Of a DNA stretch of 64,000 nucleotides, positions 24,928 to 34,319 are shown in pieces. A program made the position numbers and the translations under genes. Each line of letters starts with the position of its first letter. Position 1 is the stretch's first letter. The notes beneath the pieces were generated by a model, which saw nothing but the letters and a program-made list of their open reading frames with translations, was not told where the DNA came from and did not search any database. Source of the stretch: Rhizobium sophoriradicis (GTDB lineage: Bacteria > Pseudomonadota > Alphaproteobacteria > Rhizobiales > Rhizobiaceae); contig NZ_RQIH01000019.1 of assembly GCF_003939025.1 (NCBI RefSeq), forward strand, positions 1-64,000, in the 5' to 3' direction.

Positions 24928-25899
24928 TCAGTCTCCTTGTTTGCCCTCCTCGGCGAGGAATTGCTCATAGAGCGCATCCAGCCTAGTGGAGAGAAATTCC
25001 CCGAAGCGGCCGGCATTCCTCGCCTTCATCGAGAGCGAGAACGCCTTGCCGTCATTCTTCATTTCCGCCTGCACCGCCTTGTCCAGCGGCTGCCATGTCA
25101 CCTTCCTTGCCGCTGCCGTTTTCTTCACCGGCCGCGCGCTTTTGTTGAGCGCCGCATAGAGCGCTTCGAAACGTTTGTCGGAAGGTAACTGATGAAAATT
25201 GTCCTCTTCGAGGACCTTGGCGACACTTGCCGCATTGGCCGATCTGCCGGCGAGCAGCGATAGTTCCACCCAGCGTTCGCGGCCGACGCCGGGCGCCGGG
25301 CCGATCGCCTGCACGACCTCTTGCGGCAGCCGCTCCATGACCGACATCATCTTCGAAACCGAAGCCGCATTGGCGGCGAGCGCCGTCGAAATCACCTCCC
25401 TGTCATAGCCGAGCTCCTCCAGCCGGTTGGCGAAGAGCGCCCGCTCGATGAAGGTGAGGTCGGCGCGAGCCGAATTTTCCTGGCCCTGGGCCATGACATG
25501 GGTGCGGTCGTCGATCGCCTTGACGACGGCGCGGACATTGCGGCCGAGTTCGCGGGCGGCGCGCAGGCGCCGGTGGCCGAAGACCACCTGATAATGGCCA
25601 TCAATCTTGCTATGGGGGCGCACCAGGATGGGTGTGTCCTGCCCGCGCGCGCGGATCGCCTCGACCAGCGCGCGGAACGCCTCATCATCCTCCGACAGCC
25701 GGTCCTTGACGAAGGAGGCCTCGACGAGCTCGGGGTCGAGATCGACCACCGCCTCACCCTCGAGGAATTTTTCCGCCTGCTTGGCAAGCTCATCCAGCGA
25801 GCGGACGAGCGAGCGGCCTGCCCCGCGCATCGGGTAGTTCGGCGCGCCCGCGCCCTCGGGCATCTCGGTCAGCCCCTCAAGCAGATTTTTCCGTGCCAT
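24928..25899 (-). CDS. repB: Plasmid partition protein RepB (ParB family)
   Basis: 323 aa; start ATG preceded by GGAGGAAACG. ParB/Srx N-terminal domain with VRPHSKIDGHYQVVFGHRRL and RAARELGRNVRAVVKAID, then the HTH region (FANRLEELGYDREVISTALA, SVSKMMSVMERLP). The C-terminal dimerisation part ends at EEGKQGD. It binds parS and, with RepA, segregates the plasmid and represses the operon. A parS-like palindrome lies in the short repA-repB gap. Confidence 0.96.
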   Translation of the reverse strand: MARKNLLEGLTEMPEGAGAPNYPMRGAGRSLVRSLDELAKQAEKFLEGEAVVDLDPELVEASFVKDRLSEDDEAFRALVEAIRARGQDTPILVRPHSKIDGHYQVVFGHRRLRAARELGRNVRAVVKAIDDRTHVMAQGQENSARADLTFIERALFANRLEELGYDREVISTALAANAASVSKMMSVMERLPQEVVQAIGPAPGVGRERWVELSLLAGRSANAASVAKVLEEDNFHQLPSDKRFEALYAALNKSARPVKKTAAARKVTWQPLDKAVQAEMKNDGKAFSLSMKARNAGRFGEFLSTRLDALYEQFLAEEGKQGD

Positions 25900-25950
25900 C
25901 GTTTCCTCCGATTGCAGTCATTCCATTGATTTGCTTTAGGGAAATGGCGA

Positions 25951-25968
25951 ATTTGTCAGCCGACAAAT
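25951..25968. promoter_or_regulatory. parS: parS-like centromere palindrome between repA and repB
   Basis: ATTTGTCAGCCGACAAAT reads the same on both strands at 16 of 18 positions. The 16-mer 25952-25967 fits the repABC parS consensus GTTNNCNGCNGNNAAC at 8 of its 10 fixed positions (both outer bases differ). It overlaps the repA stop codon and lies in the repA-repB gap, one of the known parS positions. Confidence 0.7.
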
Positions 25969-27176
25969 CACCGCCCCCATGCCTGGTGAATGAGGCCGGC
26001 GATCTCGGCATTGACGGCGTCCATCGCCTCGATCGCCCGATCATAGGTTCCCCGGTTCATCGAGGAGCGCTCGACCTCGTAAAGCGTCTGCTTGGTGATG
26101 CCGGCATCCGAGATCGCCGTCGATTTAACCATCTGATGCTTCAGCATGAATTCGTGGAACATGGTCGACATGAAGCCGACCATTTGCGCCTGCGGCACGT
26201 CGGTCGGCTCGTAGCGGGTGATGAGGTAGCGGTACCAGGAGAGGTTCACCTCGGCACCGGCCGCGCGGATCGGCTTCAGGATGCCGCCGAGCATGAGCAG
26301 GAACTGGCCCATCGACATGACGTCGAGCATTTGCGGATGGATGGTGATCAAGACGCTGGTCGCAGCCGTCAGCGCCGTCAGCGTGAGATAGCCGAGCTGC
26401 GGTGGACAATCGATGACGACGACGTCGTAGCGGTCGTCGACCTCGGCAAGCGCCCGCGAGATGCGGGTGAAGAAGGTCTTGCCGTCATTGCTCGATTTGT
26501 CGGCCATGGCGAGCGGGGTGTCGTACTCGTATTCCTGCAGATCGAGATTGGCCGGCACGATATCGAGGCCAGGAAAATTGGTCTGGTGGATGATTTCCGA
26601 AAGCTTCTTCTTCTCGCCATCGTAGCGGATCGCCTCATAGAGCGAGGAGGCCTGGTCGAATTCCGGCTGGAAGCCGTGCAGGGAAGAGAGCGATGCTTGC
26701 GGATCGAGATCGACGGCGAGCACGCGGTGACCGGTCAGCGCCAGATGCTGGGCGAGATGGGCGGATGTCGTCGTCTTGCCCGAGCCGCCCTTGAAATTGA
26801 CGACGGCGATGACCTGCAGCTTCTCATGGCCGCGGCGATGGGGCACATACATGCGGCTCTCGGAGCGGCCATGCGCATCAAGGTAGCGCCTGAGCTCCAA
26901 CATTTGCTCGGCGTTGTAGGAGCGGCGGCCGGAAGGCGAGGTCTGCGGGCAGGGGCCTTTGCCTTCGAGATGCAGTTTCTTCAGCGTGCTCTGCGACGCC
27001 CCGACATAATTGGCGACCTCCGCCAGCGAGAAGCTGCGCAGCGTCTTCTTCGCATTGGGCGGAAAACGCTGCACGCTGAGCAGATGCAGCTTCTTCGAAA
27101 TAACGTCGCCATGTTCGAGAATCTGATCCTCGAAGTAGAGCGGCACGGCCTTTAAGGCGTTCAAATTAGCGTTCAT
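25968..27176 (-). CDS. repA: Plasmid partition ATPase RepA (ParA family)
   Basis: 402 aa from the ATG at 27176 (MNANLNALKAVPLYFEDQIL); the start at 27185 adds three codons. An N-terminal HTH (SFSLAEVANYVGASQSTLKK) precedes the deviant Walker A motif VNFKGGSGKTTTSAHLAQHL at about residues 126-145. LAVDLDPQASLSSLHG and VVIDCPPQLGYLTL follow. It drives plasmid segregation together with RepB and parS and represses the repABC promoter. First gene of the operon. Confidence 0.97.
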   Translation of the reverse strand: MNANLNALKAVPLYFEDQILEHGDVISKKLHLLSVQRFPPNAKKTLRSFSLAEVANYVGASQSTLKKLHLEGKGPCPQTSPSGRRSYNAEQMLELRRYLDAHGRSESRMYVPHRRGHEKLQVIAVVNFKGGSGKTTTSAHLAQHLALTGHRVLAVDLDPQASLSSLHGFQPEFDQASSLYEAIRYDGEKKKLSEIIHQTNFPGLDIVPANLDLQEYEYDTPLAMADKSSNDGKTFFTRISRALAEVDDRYDVVVIDCPPQLGYLTLTALTAATSVLITIHPQMLDVMSMGQFLLMLGGILKPIRAAGAEVNLSWYRYLITRYEPTDVPQAQMVGFMSTMFHEFMLKHQMVKSTAISDAGITKQTLYEVERSSMNRGTYDRAIEAMDAVNAEIAGLIHQAWGR

Positions 27177-27191
27177 CGGCGGCAATCTCTC

Positions 27192-27288
27192 GGATAACGA
27201 TTTTCGGGATCAAAAGCCCCTCTAACCGTTATTATCCGCGATTCTCCGGTGCCGACCAAGAAATTTAAGGTTAACGCATATTAACCTT
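27192..27288. promoter_or_regulatory. repABC promoter region with two inverted repeats
   Basis: Upstream of repA: GGATAACG (27192-27199) faces CGTTATTATCC (27227-27237), and further upstream AAGGTTAA (27267-27274) faces TTAACCTT (27281-27288) with a 6-bp spacer. The region is AT-richer than its surroundings. RepA is known to bind operators at its own promoter, so these are the natural candidates. Confidence 0.6.
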
Positions 27289-27349
27289 TTCCTCGCTCAT
27301 TCAAGCACTTGGACCTGCTGCACAGCATCTGGAATGACCGGGGTTCTGG

Positions 27350-27378
27350 GCCGGGGGCGCTGATAACGCGCCCCCGGC
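27350..27378. terminator. Strong hairpin after the sugar ABC operon
   Basis: A perfect 11-bp stem GCCGGGGGCGC / GCGCCCCCGGC with loop TGATAAC, 36 nt past the stop of the ATP-binding subunit gene. No T-run follows on either strand, so it may end or protect the mRNA, or need Rho, rather than act as a classical intrinsic terminator. Confidence 0.6.
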
Positions 27379-27413
27379 GACGCCCGGCCGAAGGGGAGGG
27401 GCATTCGGCGGGC

Positions 27414-28475
<1,062 letters not shown>

Positions 28476-28497
28476 GAAAGTCCTCCAGAATTCGCCG

Positions 28498-29352
28498 TCA
28501 AAGTCCGTTCAAGACATTTTTGAGATAATCGAGGCCGAGGCGCTCGCCCTCCTTGCGCGCGGAGAGATCCTTGCCCGGCCAGCCATAGGCGGCATCCTCG
28601 TGCTCGATCGAAAGCGTGCCGTCGAAGCCGTAGCCGCGGGCCTGGCTGAGGAAACGCGGCCAGTCGAGAAGGCCGATCCCCGGCAGCTTGTACTGCCACC
28701 AGCCCCTGCCGTGATAGCCGATCGCCTGCAGAGCCTCCTTGTCGATCGCCGTATCCTTGGCGTGCAGGATGGCGATGCGATCCTTCACTGCCTCCATCGC
28801 CCGATAGGGATCGACGCCGATGCGGATGAGGTGCGAGGGATCGAATTCCAGCCCGAAGCGGCGATCCGGGATTCTCGCGAAAAGCTCCTGCCAACCCTTT
28901 GGAGTCGTGCCGATGAAATTGTCTTTCGGCCCCGGCCAATTCTCGATCGCGAAGGTCAGGCCGGAGGATCGCGTCTCCTCGATCAGTCCGTTCGCAAAAT
29001 CGGCGAAATCGTCATAATTGGCCTCGTCGCTCGCGCTGTCGTCCCGGCCCGGGAAGATCACGAAGATCGGGACGCCGGTCTCGCCGATCGCCCGGGCGAA
29101 TTCCACCGTCTTACCCCTGAGCTCCCGGCGCTTGTCGCGGTCGGCATCGAGCTGATTGCCGAAATAGGTGACAGAGGAGACGAAGAGGTTGCGGTGCCTC
29201 GCAAGCGCGACGGCGTCCGCCACCCGGTCCGGCGTCTTGATATGGCCGCTGACATCGATCTCGATGGCGTCGAAACCGGCCGAGGCGGCGAAATCCACCA
29301 CTTCCTCCAGCGGGCGGTCATTGAATGTCGATGTGTAAAAGCCGATCTTCAT
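28498..29352 (-). CDS. Sugar phosphate isomerase/epimerase (xylose isomerase-like TIM barrel)
   Basis: 284 aa from the ATG at 29352, which follows GGGAGGAATTG. AP-endonuclease-2/xylose isomerase-like barrel: MKIGFYTSTFNDRPLEEVVD at the start, metal-ligand candidates in FAIENWPGP (Glu), LEFDPSHLIRIG (Asp/His), ILHAKDT (His) and LSIEHEDA (Glu). Such enzymes isomerise or epimerise keto sugars, inosose or related intermediates. Its place between a ROK regulator and an ABC ATPase implies it acts on the imported sugar; the substrate is unknown. Confidence 0.85.
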   Translation of the reverse strand: MKIGFYTSTFNDRPLEEVVDFAASAGFDAIEIDVSGHIKTPDRVADAVALARHRNLFVSSVTYFGNQLDADRDKRRELRGKTVEFARAIGETGVPIFVIFPGRDDSASDEANYDDFADFANGLIEETRSSGLTFAIENWPGPKDNFIGTTPKGWQELFARIPDRRFGLEFDPSHLIRIGVDPYRAMEAVKDRIAILHAKDTAIDKEALQAIGYHGRGWWQYKLPGIGLLDWPRFLSQARGYGFDGTLSIEHEDAAYGWPGKDLSARKEGERLGLDYLKNVLNGL

Positions 29353-29381
29353 CAATTCCTCCCGGGGGCCTAGCGGCCGTC

Positions 29382-30620
29382 TCAACTGTTCAGCCGATCC
29401 ATGTTTTTCAGCGGCGAGCGCGTGCGTTGCGCCACATCCGCCGATGCAAGCATCAGGGCGGCGGCCATCGGCATCGCGGCCGCGCCCATGGCCGAGGCGT
29501 CCTCACCGATCGAGGCGCGATGCAGCGAGGGCAGGTTGGTATCCCCGGCGTCGAGATGTTCGTGCACATAACGCAGCAATTCATCGACGATGCGGATCGG
29601 CAGCCTGCCTCCAACGAGCACGGCGTCGGGATCGACGATCATGGCGATATGTTTGACGGCGACCGCCAGATGGGCGCTCATCTCCTTCAGCCACTGCGAA
29701 ACGAGCCGCCTTCCATGCGCGTCGAGTGTCAACAGATCCTGGGGAACGCTCACTTCGATGCCGTGTTTGGCCAGGAAATCATAGAGGAAGAACAGCGAGA
29801 AGATCTCGCCGAGAAGCTGGACCTTCTGGCTTTTGCCGTCGCGGCCGTCGGCGATCGGCAGCCAGCCGATCTCGCCGCTGAGGCCCATGGCGCCGCGATG
29901 GCCGTTGCCGTCGAGCACCAGGCCGCCGCCCGGGCAGGCATTGACGGCGACATAGAAGAAGCTGCTGCTTTCGGCGCCGAGGCCGTAATCGAGCTCGGCA
30001 AGGGCTGCCGCATTGGCCTCGTTTTCGATGAAGACGGGATGCTGTGTCAGGTTCTCGAGTGCGGTGCGCACATCGAATTCCGTCCATTCCTGATAGGCAT
30101 CCGGCTTGCCGAGCAACGAGATTTCGCCGAGCCAATCCGGCACCGCCAGCCCGATGCCGCAAAGGCGCGCATCGTCGATCAGCCGGCTGCGCTGAAAATG
30201 CGAGATCGCATCCGATGTCAGCTGCATGAATTCACCAGGCAGGATGAAGCGCTTTTCGTGATGCACGCGGGCGCGGACATTGCCGACGGCATCGACGGCG
30301 AGGATCGTCAGATGATCGCGGTCGATATTGATGCCGATGGCGTATGAGGCATCCGGGTTGATCTCCAGCTCGATTGCCGGCTGGCCGCGCAGCCCATGGC
30401 GGCGGCGGGCTTCCATGATCAGGCCCTCGTTGAGCAGCCGATCGACGATGCGGGCGATGGCCGGTTTGGTGAAACCGGTGCGCCTGGCGATTTCGGCCCG
30501 CGAGATCGGCGCCTGGCGGTGGATGCAGCGCAGGACGACGGCTCGGTTGTGCTCGCCGGCATCTTCGACATTGGCTCCCGTCAGATCCGAGGAGAGCTTG
30601 GCGCCGAGCGTCTGGTTCAT
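29382..30620 (-). CDS. ROK-family transcriptional regulator 1
   Basis: 412 aa. An N-terminal MarR-like winged helix (QAPISRAEIARRTGFTKPAI) is followed by the ROK sugar-kinase-like fold (IGINIDRDHLTILAVDAVG, VFIENEANAAALAELDYGLG). The zinc-binding Cys-x-Cys cluster found in ROK kinases is not obvious, which fits a regulator rather than a kinase. It is encoded inside the transporter operon, 43 nt after the second permease gene, and probably represses the operon until a sugar is bound. Confidence 0.9.
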   Translation of the reverse strand: MNQTLGAKLSSDLTGANVEDAGEHNRAVVLRCIHRQAPISRAEIARRTGFTKPAIARIVDRLLNEGLIMEARRRHGLRGQPAIELEINPDASYAIGINIDRDHLTILAVDAVGNVRARVHHEKRFILPGEFMQLTSDAISHFQRSRLIDDARLCGIGLAVPDWLGEISLLGKPDAYQEWTEFDVRTALENLTQHPVFIENEANAAALAELDYGLGAESSSFFYVAVNACPGGGLVLDGNGHRGAMGLSGEIGWLPIADGRDGKSQKVQLLGEIFSLFFLYDFLAKHGIEVSVPQDLLTLDAHGRRLVSQWLKEMSAHLAVAVKHIAMIVDPDAVLVGGRLPIRIVDELLRYVHEHLDAGDTNLPSLHRASIGEDASAMGAAAMPMAAALMLASADVAQRTRSPLKNMDRLNS

Positions 30621-30663
30621 GCGTTCGATCCTTCCTCACGCGTCAAGAATGAATCAGACCGTT

Positions 30664-31506
30664 TCATCCCTTCACCGCGCCGCTGGTCATCGCGCCGAGG
30701 ATCAGCCTCTGCAGCGACAGGAAGGCCACGATCGCCGGAACGACCGAGATCAGGCAGGCGGCGGCAAGCAGCTGGATGGACGAGTCGGTCTGCATGCCGC
30801 GGAAGTTAAAGATTCCCACACCGATCGGCATCAGGTCATTTTTGGTGAGCAGCAGGAAAGGCACCAGGAATTGCGACCAGCCGGCAATGACCGTGATGAT
30901 GAAGACTGAGGCGATGCCCGGCGCCGACAGCGGCAGAATGATCCGCCAGAAGACCGAGAAGCGGTTGCAGCCGTCGATCATCGCCGCCTCGTCGAGGCTG
31001 CGCGGAATGCCGTCGACCGTGCTCTTCAAGAGCCAGGTCGCGAGTGGTACGCCGAGCGCGATATAGACCATGACGACGGCAAAATGCGTATCGAGCATTC
31101 CGAGCCGGTTCATGTAGCGGTAGAGCGGCACCATGATGACGAGCGGCGAGATCATCTGGAAAAGCAGGAGGCCCATCATCGACAGGCCCTTGCCGCGGAA
31201 ATTGAAGCGGGAAAAGGCGTAGGCCGCGGGCAGCGCCACGATCAGCACGCCGAAGCCGCTCAAGGCCGCGAGCTTGAGGCCGTTCCAGAGATAGATCGGG
31301 AAATAGCTGTTGTTGAGAACGGTGATGAAATTGTCGATGGTCGGATTGTTGGGAATATAACGCGCCGCGCCGCGATAGATCTCGCGCTTGTCGCGCATCG
31401 CCATCGACAGGAGATAGGTGAGGGGGCCGGCGAAAAAGATGAACATCGCCAGCATGAAGAGATAACTCATGGCATCGCCGAGCCGGGTTCCGGTGCGCTG
31501 GCTCAT
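30664..31506 (-). CDS. Sugar ABC transporter permease (MalG type)
   Basis: 280 aa with about six membrane segments. The first is YLFMLAMFIFFAGPLTYLLS near residues 14-33. The binding-protein-dependent permease EAA motif reads LDEAAMIDGCNRFSVFWRII near residue 190 and contacts the ATPase. It overlaps the upstream permease gene by 4 nt. It forms the channel with the MalF-type partner. Confidence 0.94.
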   Translation of the reverse strand: MSQRTGTRLGDAMSYLFMLAMFIFFAGPLTYLLSMAMRDKREIYRGAARYIPNNPTIDNFITVLNNSYFPIYLWNGLKLAALSGFGVLIVALPAAYAFSRFNFRGKGLSMMGLLLFQMISPLVIMVPLYRYMNRLGMLDTHFAVVMVYIALGVPLATWLLKSTVDGIPRSLDEAAMIDGCNRFSVFWRIILPLSAPGIASVFIITVIAGWSQFLVPFLLLTKNDLMPIGVGIFNFRGMQTDSSIQLLAAACLISVVPAIVAFLSLQRLILGAMTSGAVKG

Positions 31507-32432
31507 TGCTCTTCCTCCTTCGGCAGGAACGAGGCATAGATGAAGGCGAGCCCGAGGCTGATGATCAGCATCAGCACGGAGAGCACGCTGCCGCCGGAGA
31601 GATCGTAGTTCCGGAAGACGATGTTGAAGACATAGAGCGAGATCACCTCGGTCGCGCGCCCGGGGCCGCCGCCGGTCAGCGTGATGATCGCATCGAAGGT
31701 GTTCACCGTCTGGATGGTGATGAGGATCATGTTGACGAGGATGGCGGCGCGCAGCTGCGGAAGCGTGACGAAGAAGAACTGCTGCGAAGCGGTGGCGCCG
31801 TCGACTTCGGCCGCTTCATAGAGCGATGGATCGATCGCCTTCAGCGCCGCATACATGACGACCATGGAAAAGGCGGTGCCGCGCCAGATGTTGGAGATCA
31901 GCGTCGACCATGGCGCGATTGCGGGATCCGAAAGCCAGGCAACGGTCGGCATGTGCATCAGCCTCAGAATGCTGTTCAGCGCGCCGTAGGGCGCTTCGGA
32001 AAACAGCATCTGCCAGATGATGCCGCCGGCAATGCCGGGCACGACCCAGGCGACGAGCGCCGTCGTTCTCAGGATCGTCGTGCCGAACAGGCCGCGCTTC
32101 TCGCCGCGGATGACGGTGACGGCGACGGCAAGACCGAGGATCTGCTGGCCGATGACGCTGCCGCCGACGAAGATCAGCGTCGCCCATAAGATGTCGGGCA
32201 GCTGCGGCGAGCTCAGCGCATTGGTGATCGAGCCCAGCGTATAGTCCTGATTGTCGCCGATCAGCGTCGCGTTTGTGAAGGAAAGCCGGAAAACATCGAT
32301 GACGGGGTAGAGATAGAATATGCCGATGACGATGATCACGGGCATGATCCAGGGCAGGGGCGCGCCGGCGAACCGGCGCATGAACGTTCTGCTTTGAGGC
32401 GGGCCGTCGGCCTCGATGGCAATGGGGCTCAT
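31503..32432 (-). CDS. Sugar ABC transporter permease (MalF type)
   Basis: 309 aa from the ATG at 32432 (MSPIAIEADGPPQSRTFMRR); the frame is open to 32474 without a better start. Six membrane segments, the first WIMPVIIVIGIFYLYPVIDV. The EAA loop is LYEAAEVDGATASQQFFFVT. It pairs with the MalG-type permease, with which it overlaps by 4 nt. Between it and the binding-protein gene upstream lies a palindromic repeat. Confidence 0.93.
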   Translation of the reverse strand: MSPIAIEADGPPQSRTFMRRFAGAPLPWIMPVIIVIGIFYLYPVIDVFRLSFTNATLIGDNQDYTLGSITNALSSPQLPDILWATLIFVGGSVIGQQILGLAVAVTVIRGEKRGLFGTTILRTTALVAWVVPGIAGGIIWQMLFSEAPYGALNSILRLMHMPTVAWLSDPAIAPWSTLISNIWRGTAFSMVVMYAALKAIDPSLYEAAEVDGATASQQFFFVTLPQLRAAILVNMILITIQTVNTFDAIITLTGGGPGRATEVISLYVFNIVFRNYDLSGGSVLSVLMLIISLGLAFIYASFLPKEEEQ

Positions 32433-32512
32433 TGGCTTCTCTGTCCGGGTTTGGCACTGTCGACGGCGCCTCAAGGCCAGGCGCCGCCGCTGTCTGAAGC
32501 GTTGGAGTAGCT

Positions 32513-32648
32513 GCCCCTCACCCTAACCCTCTCCCCGCTCGCGGGGAGAGGGGACGTGCCCTGCGAGAGGTAGATGGAAATGGGGAGCTTGCGGCGTGTT
32601 CCCTTCTCCCCGCAGGCGGGGAGAAGGTGGCGGCAGCCGGATGAGGGG
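32513..32648. repeat. Palindromic intergenic repeat, family A, copy 3
   Basis: GCCCCTCACCCTAACCCTCT at 32513 and GGCGGCAGCCGGATGAGGGGC ending at 32648 form the outer arms. CTCTCCCCGCTCGCGGGGAGAG and TTCTCCCCGCAGGCGGGGAGAA are strong inner hairpins. It sits inside the transporter operon, between the binding-protein and permease genes, where hairpins commonly stabilise the upstream mRNA and keep the binding protein in excess. Confidence 0.9.
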
Positions 32649-32669
32649 CTGGCTAGCGACGCCGCAGCA

Positions 32670-33968
32670 TCACAGCCGCTTGTAAGCCTCCATCGCCGCG
32701 CTGAAGGCGGCATCCAGAGCTTCTTCCGGTTTCTTCGTGCCCGAGAGCACGTCGCCCATCATGATCTGGATCTGGTTGGATATTTCAGGATAGATCGGCA
32801 CGCCGGGGCGGGCCTGGCCGTTGACCAGAGCCTGGGCGAAGGTCTTGTTGGCTTCGGTGGAGAAGACCTCATATTTGTCGAACAGCGATTTGCGCGTCGG
32901 CAGCTGCTGCTGCAGGGCGTTGGCCGGTCCCATATAGACCTCGCGCGCCAGATTGGCGCACATCTCGATCTTCTCCTTGTCCTTGCTGAAGGAGGCGATC
33001 GTCCAGCCGCCGGTGCCGGTCGAGCGCTGATCGGCGGTCGGGCCGGGGATCGGCGAGAAGGTCCAGTTGGTGAACTCGTCTTCCTCGAGCGTCGTCTTCA
33101 GCTGCGCATATTGCCAGTTGCCGCCGATGAAGAGGGCGGTCGTGCCGGCTGCGGCCGCCGCGTTCATGTCGTCGTAATTGGCGATGGTGCTGACGCGCTT
33201 GGGGGCCGCGCCGGAATCGACGAGATCCTTGAAGTAGTTCAGCGCCTTCAGGAATTTCTCCTTGTTCTCGCCTTCGCCGAACACCGGCTTGCCGCTGTCG
33301 TCGACGAGTTTGCCGCCGAGCGCCCAGTAATTGGCCAGCCAGTCGAAGGTCGTGCCTTCCCAGCGTCCGCCATTGAAGAGAACGCCTTCCATGCCTTCCT
33401 TGGTGGAGGCAAGGGCGGCCTTCTTCAGGTCGTCCCAGGTCTCAGGCGCATCTGCTACGACAGACTTGTTGCGGTAGAGCACGCGAAGGTCCGTATCCCA
33501 CCACCAGGCGCGCACCGTCTGGTCCTTGTCGGTGATGCCGGCGCGGATGAAGGGGAAGAGATCGTCCACTTCTTCCTTCGAGAAGTAGGGCGTGAAATCG
33601 GCCAGCACCTTGTTGACCATGAACTGCGACAGCACAAAGGAGTCGACGGCGGCGCAATCCGGCGCATTGCCGGCCTTGGCCTGCTCCAGCATCTTGGCCT
33701 GCTCGGTGCCGATGTCGGAGGACATGAACTGCATCTGCAGTTTCCACTCGGGATGCTTCTTGATGAATTCGACGAACAGCTTCTGATAGCCCTCTGCAAT
33801 GGCGGGGTCGGAGTTGTTCGGGCTATCGTTGGTCAGGCGGACGACGAGGGTTTTGGCGGCATCGGCAAGGCCGATCCGGTCTTTGGTGGCAAGTTCCTGG
33901 GCAAAAATGGCGGATGCTGAAAATAAGATAGTGCTCAGCGTCAATGCGCTGACGGTCGCGCTCTTCAT
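32670..33968 (-). CDS. Extracellular sugar-binding protein of ABC transporter (family 1)
   Basis: 432 aa from the ATG at 33968, preceded by GGGGAGGAGACCC. Signal peptide MKSATVSALTLSTILFSASA, then IFA-QE. Family-1 solute-binding features: VVRLTNDSPNNSDPAI near the start, DCAAVDSFVLSQFMV, and GNWQYAQLKTTLEEDEFTNW. It captures the sugar in the periplasm for the permease pair downstream. First gene of the operon and divergent from the Gfo/Idh/MocA gene. Substrate not deducible. Confidence 0.93.
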   Translation of the reverse strand: MKSATVSALTLSTILFSASAIFAQELATKDRIGLADAAKTLVVRLTNDSPNNSDPAIAEGYQKLFVEFIKKHPEWKLQMQFMSSDIGTEQAKMLEQAKAGNAPDCAAVDSFVLSQFMVNKVLADFTPYFSKEEVDDLFPFIRAGITDKDQTVRAWWWDTDLRVLYRNKSVVADAPETWDDLKKAALASTKEGMEGVLFNGGRWEGTTFDWLANYWALGGKLVDDSGKPVFGEGENKEKFLKALNYFKDLVDSGAAPKRVSTIANYDDMNAAAAAGTTALFIGGNWQYAQLKTTLEEDEFTNWTFSPIPGPTADQRSTGTGGWTIASFSKDKEKIEMCANLAREVYMGPANALQQQLPTRKSLFDKYEVFSTEANKTFAQALVNGQARPGVPIYPEISNQIQIMMGDVLSGTKKPEEALDAAFSAAMEAYKRL

Positions 33969-34037
33969 GATGGGTCTCCTCCCCATTTTGAACGATTACA
34001 GCCTGGCGGTCAGTTGACCTCTCCTCATTTCCGTGCT

Positions 34038-34068
34038 GCATTAATTAGATTAAGTTACTTTGATTTGA
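34038..34068. promoter_or_regulatory. AT-rich divergent promoter core, transporter operon and Gfo/Idh gene
   Basis: GCATTAATTAGATTAAGTTA followed by CTTTGATTTGATG is the only strongly AT-rich stretch between the two divergent genes. It probably holds promoter elements and a regulator site for the ROK proteins. No exact operator is defined. Confidence 0.4.
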
Positions 34069-34097
34069 TGTCAAGCCAGAGCTTTGGGAGGATCGAG

Positions 34098-34124
34098 ATG
34101 CTGGCGACATTCAACACCAGCTAG
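34098..34124 (+). other. Possible 8-codon leader ORF upstream of the Gfo/Idh gene
   Basis: ATG followed by seven sense codons and TAG (M-L-A-T-F-N-T-S), with a strong GGGAGGA 5 nt before the ATG. It lies about 195 nt upstream of the oxidoreductase start. Directly after it comes an elaborate inverted-repeat region (34160-34212). This could be a regulatory leader or the residue of a truncated gene. Confidence 0.3.
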
Positions 34125-34159
34125 CGCGCCGCCGGCGAAAATCGAGTCGACTTCGCGAG

Positions 34160-34212
34160 GGCTGCGCCGGTCCGGCACGTTCGTGCGTCTCTCCTAGACG
34201 CGCGGCGCAGCC
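34160..34212 (+). promoter_or_regulatory. Structured leader candidate upstream of the Gfo/Idh gene
   Basis: Outer stem GGCTGCGCC (34160-34168) with GGCGCAGCC (34204-34212). Inside it are two small hairpins: GCACG-TT-CGTGC (34175-34186) and GTCT-CTCCT-AGAC (34187-34199). The three stems would form a branched RNA in the 5' region of the oxidoreductase transcript. No known riboswitch class is recognised. Confidence 0.35.
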
Positions 34213-34319
34213 GCCCGCAATTTTCCCGAGGAAGAGCCCGAGCGATCGCGGATGGCCGTGACCGCAAGCGGTGGTTTTTGCCCGGCGGCTGCCGGAAATC
34301 CAACTCTGTGGAGGAGAAG

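Noticed and set aside
27350..27378. Classical intrinsic terminator
   Set aside because: The stem is perfect but no T-run follows on either strand; listed as a hairpin with lower confidence.
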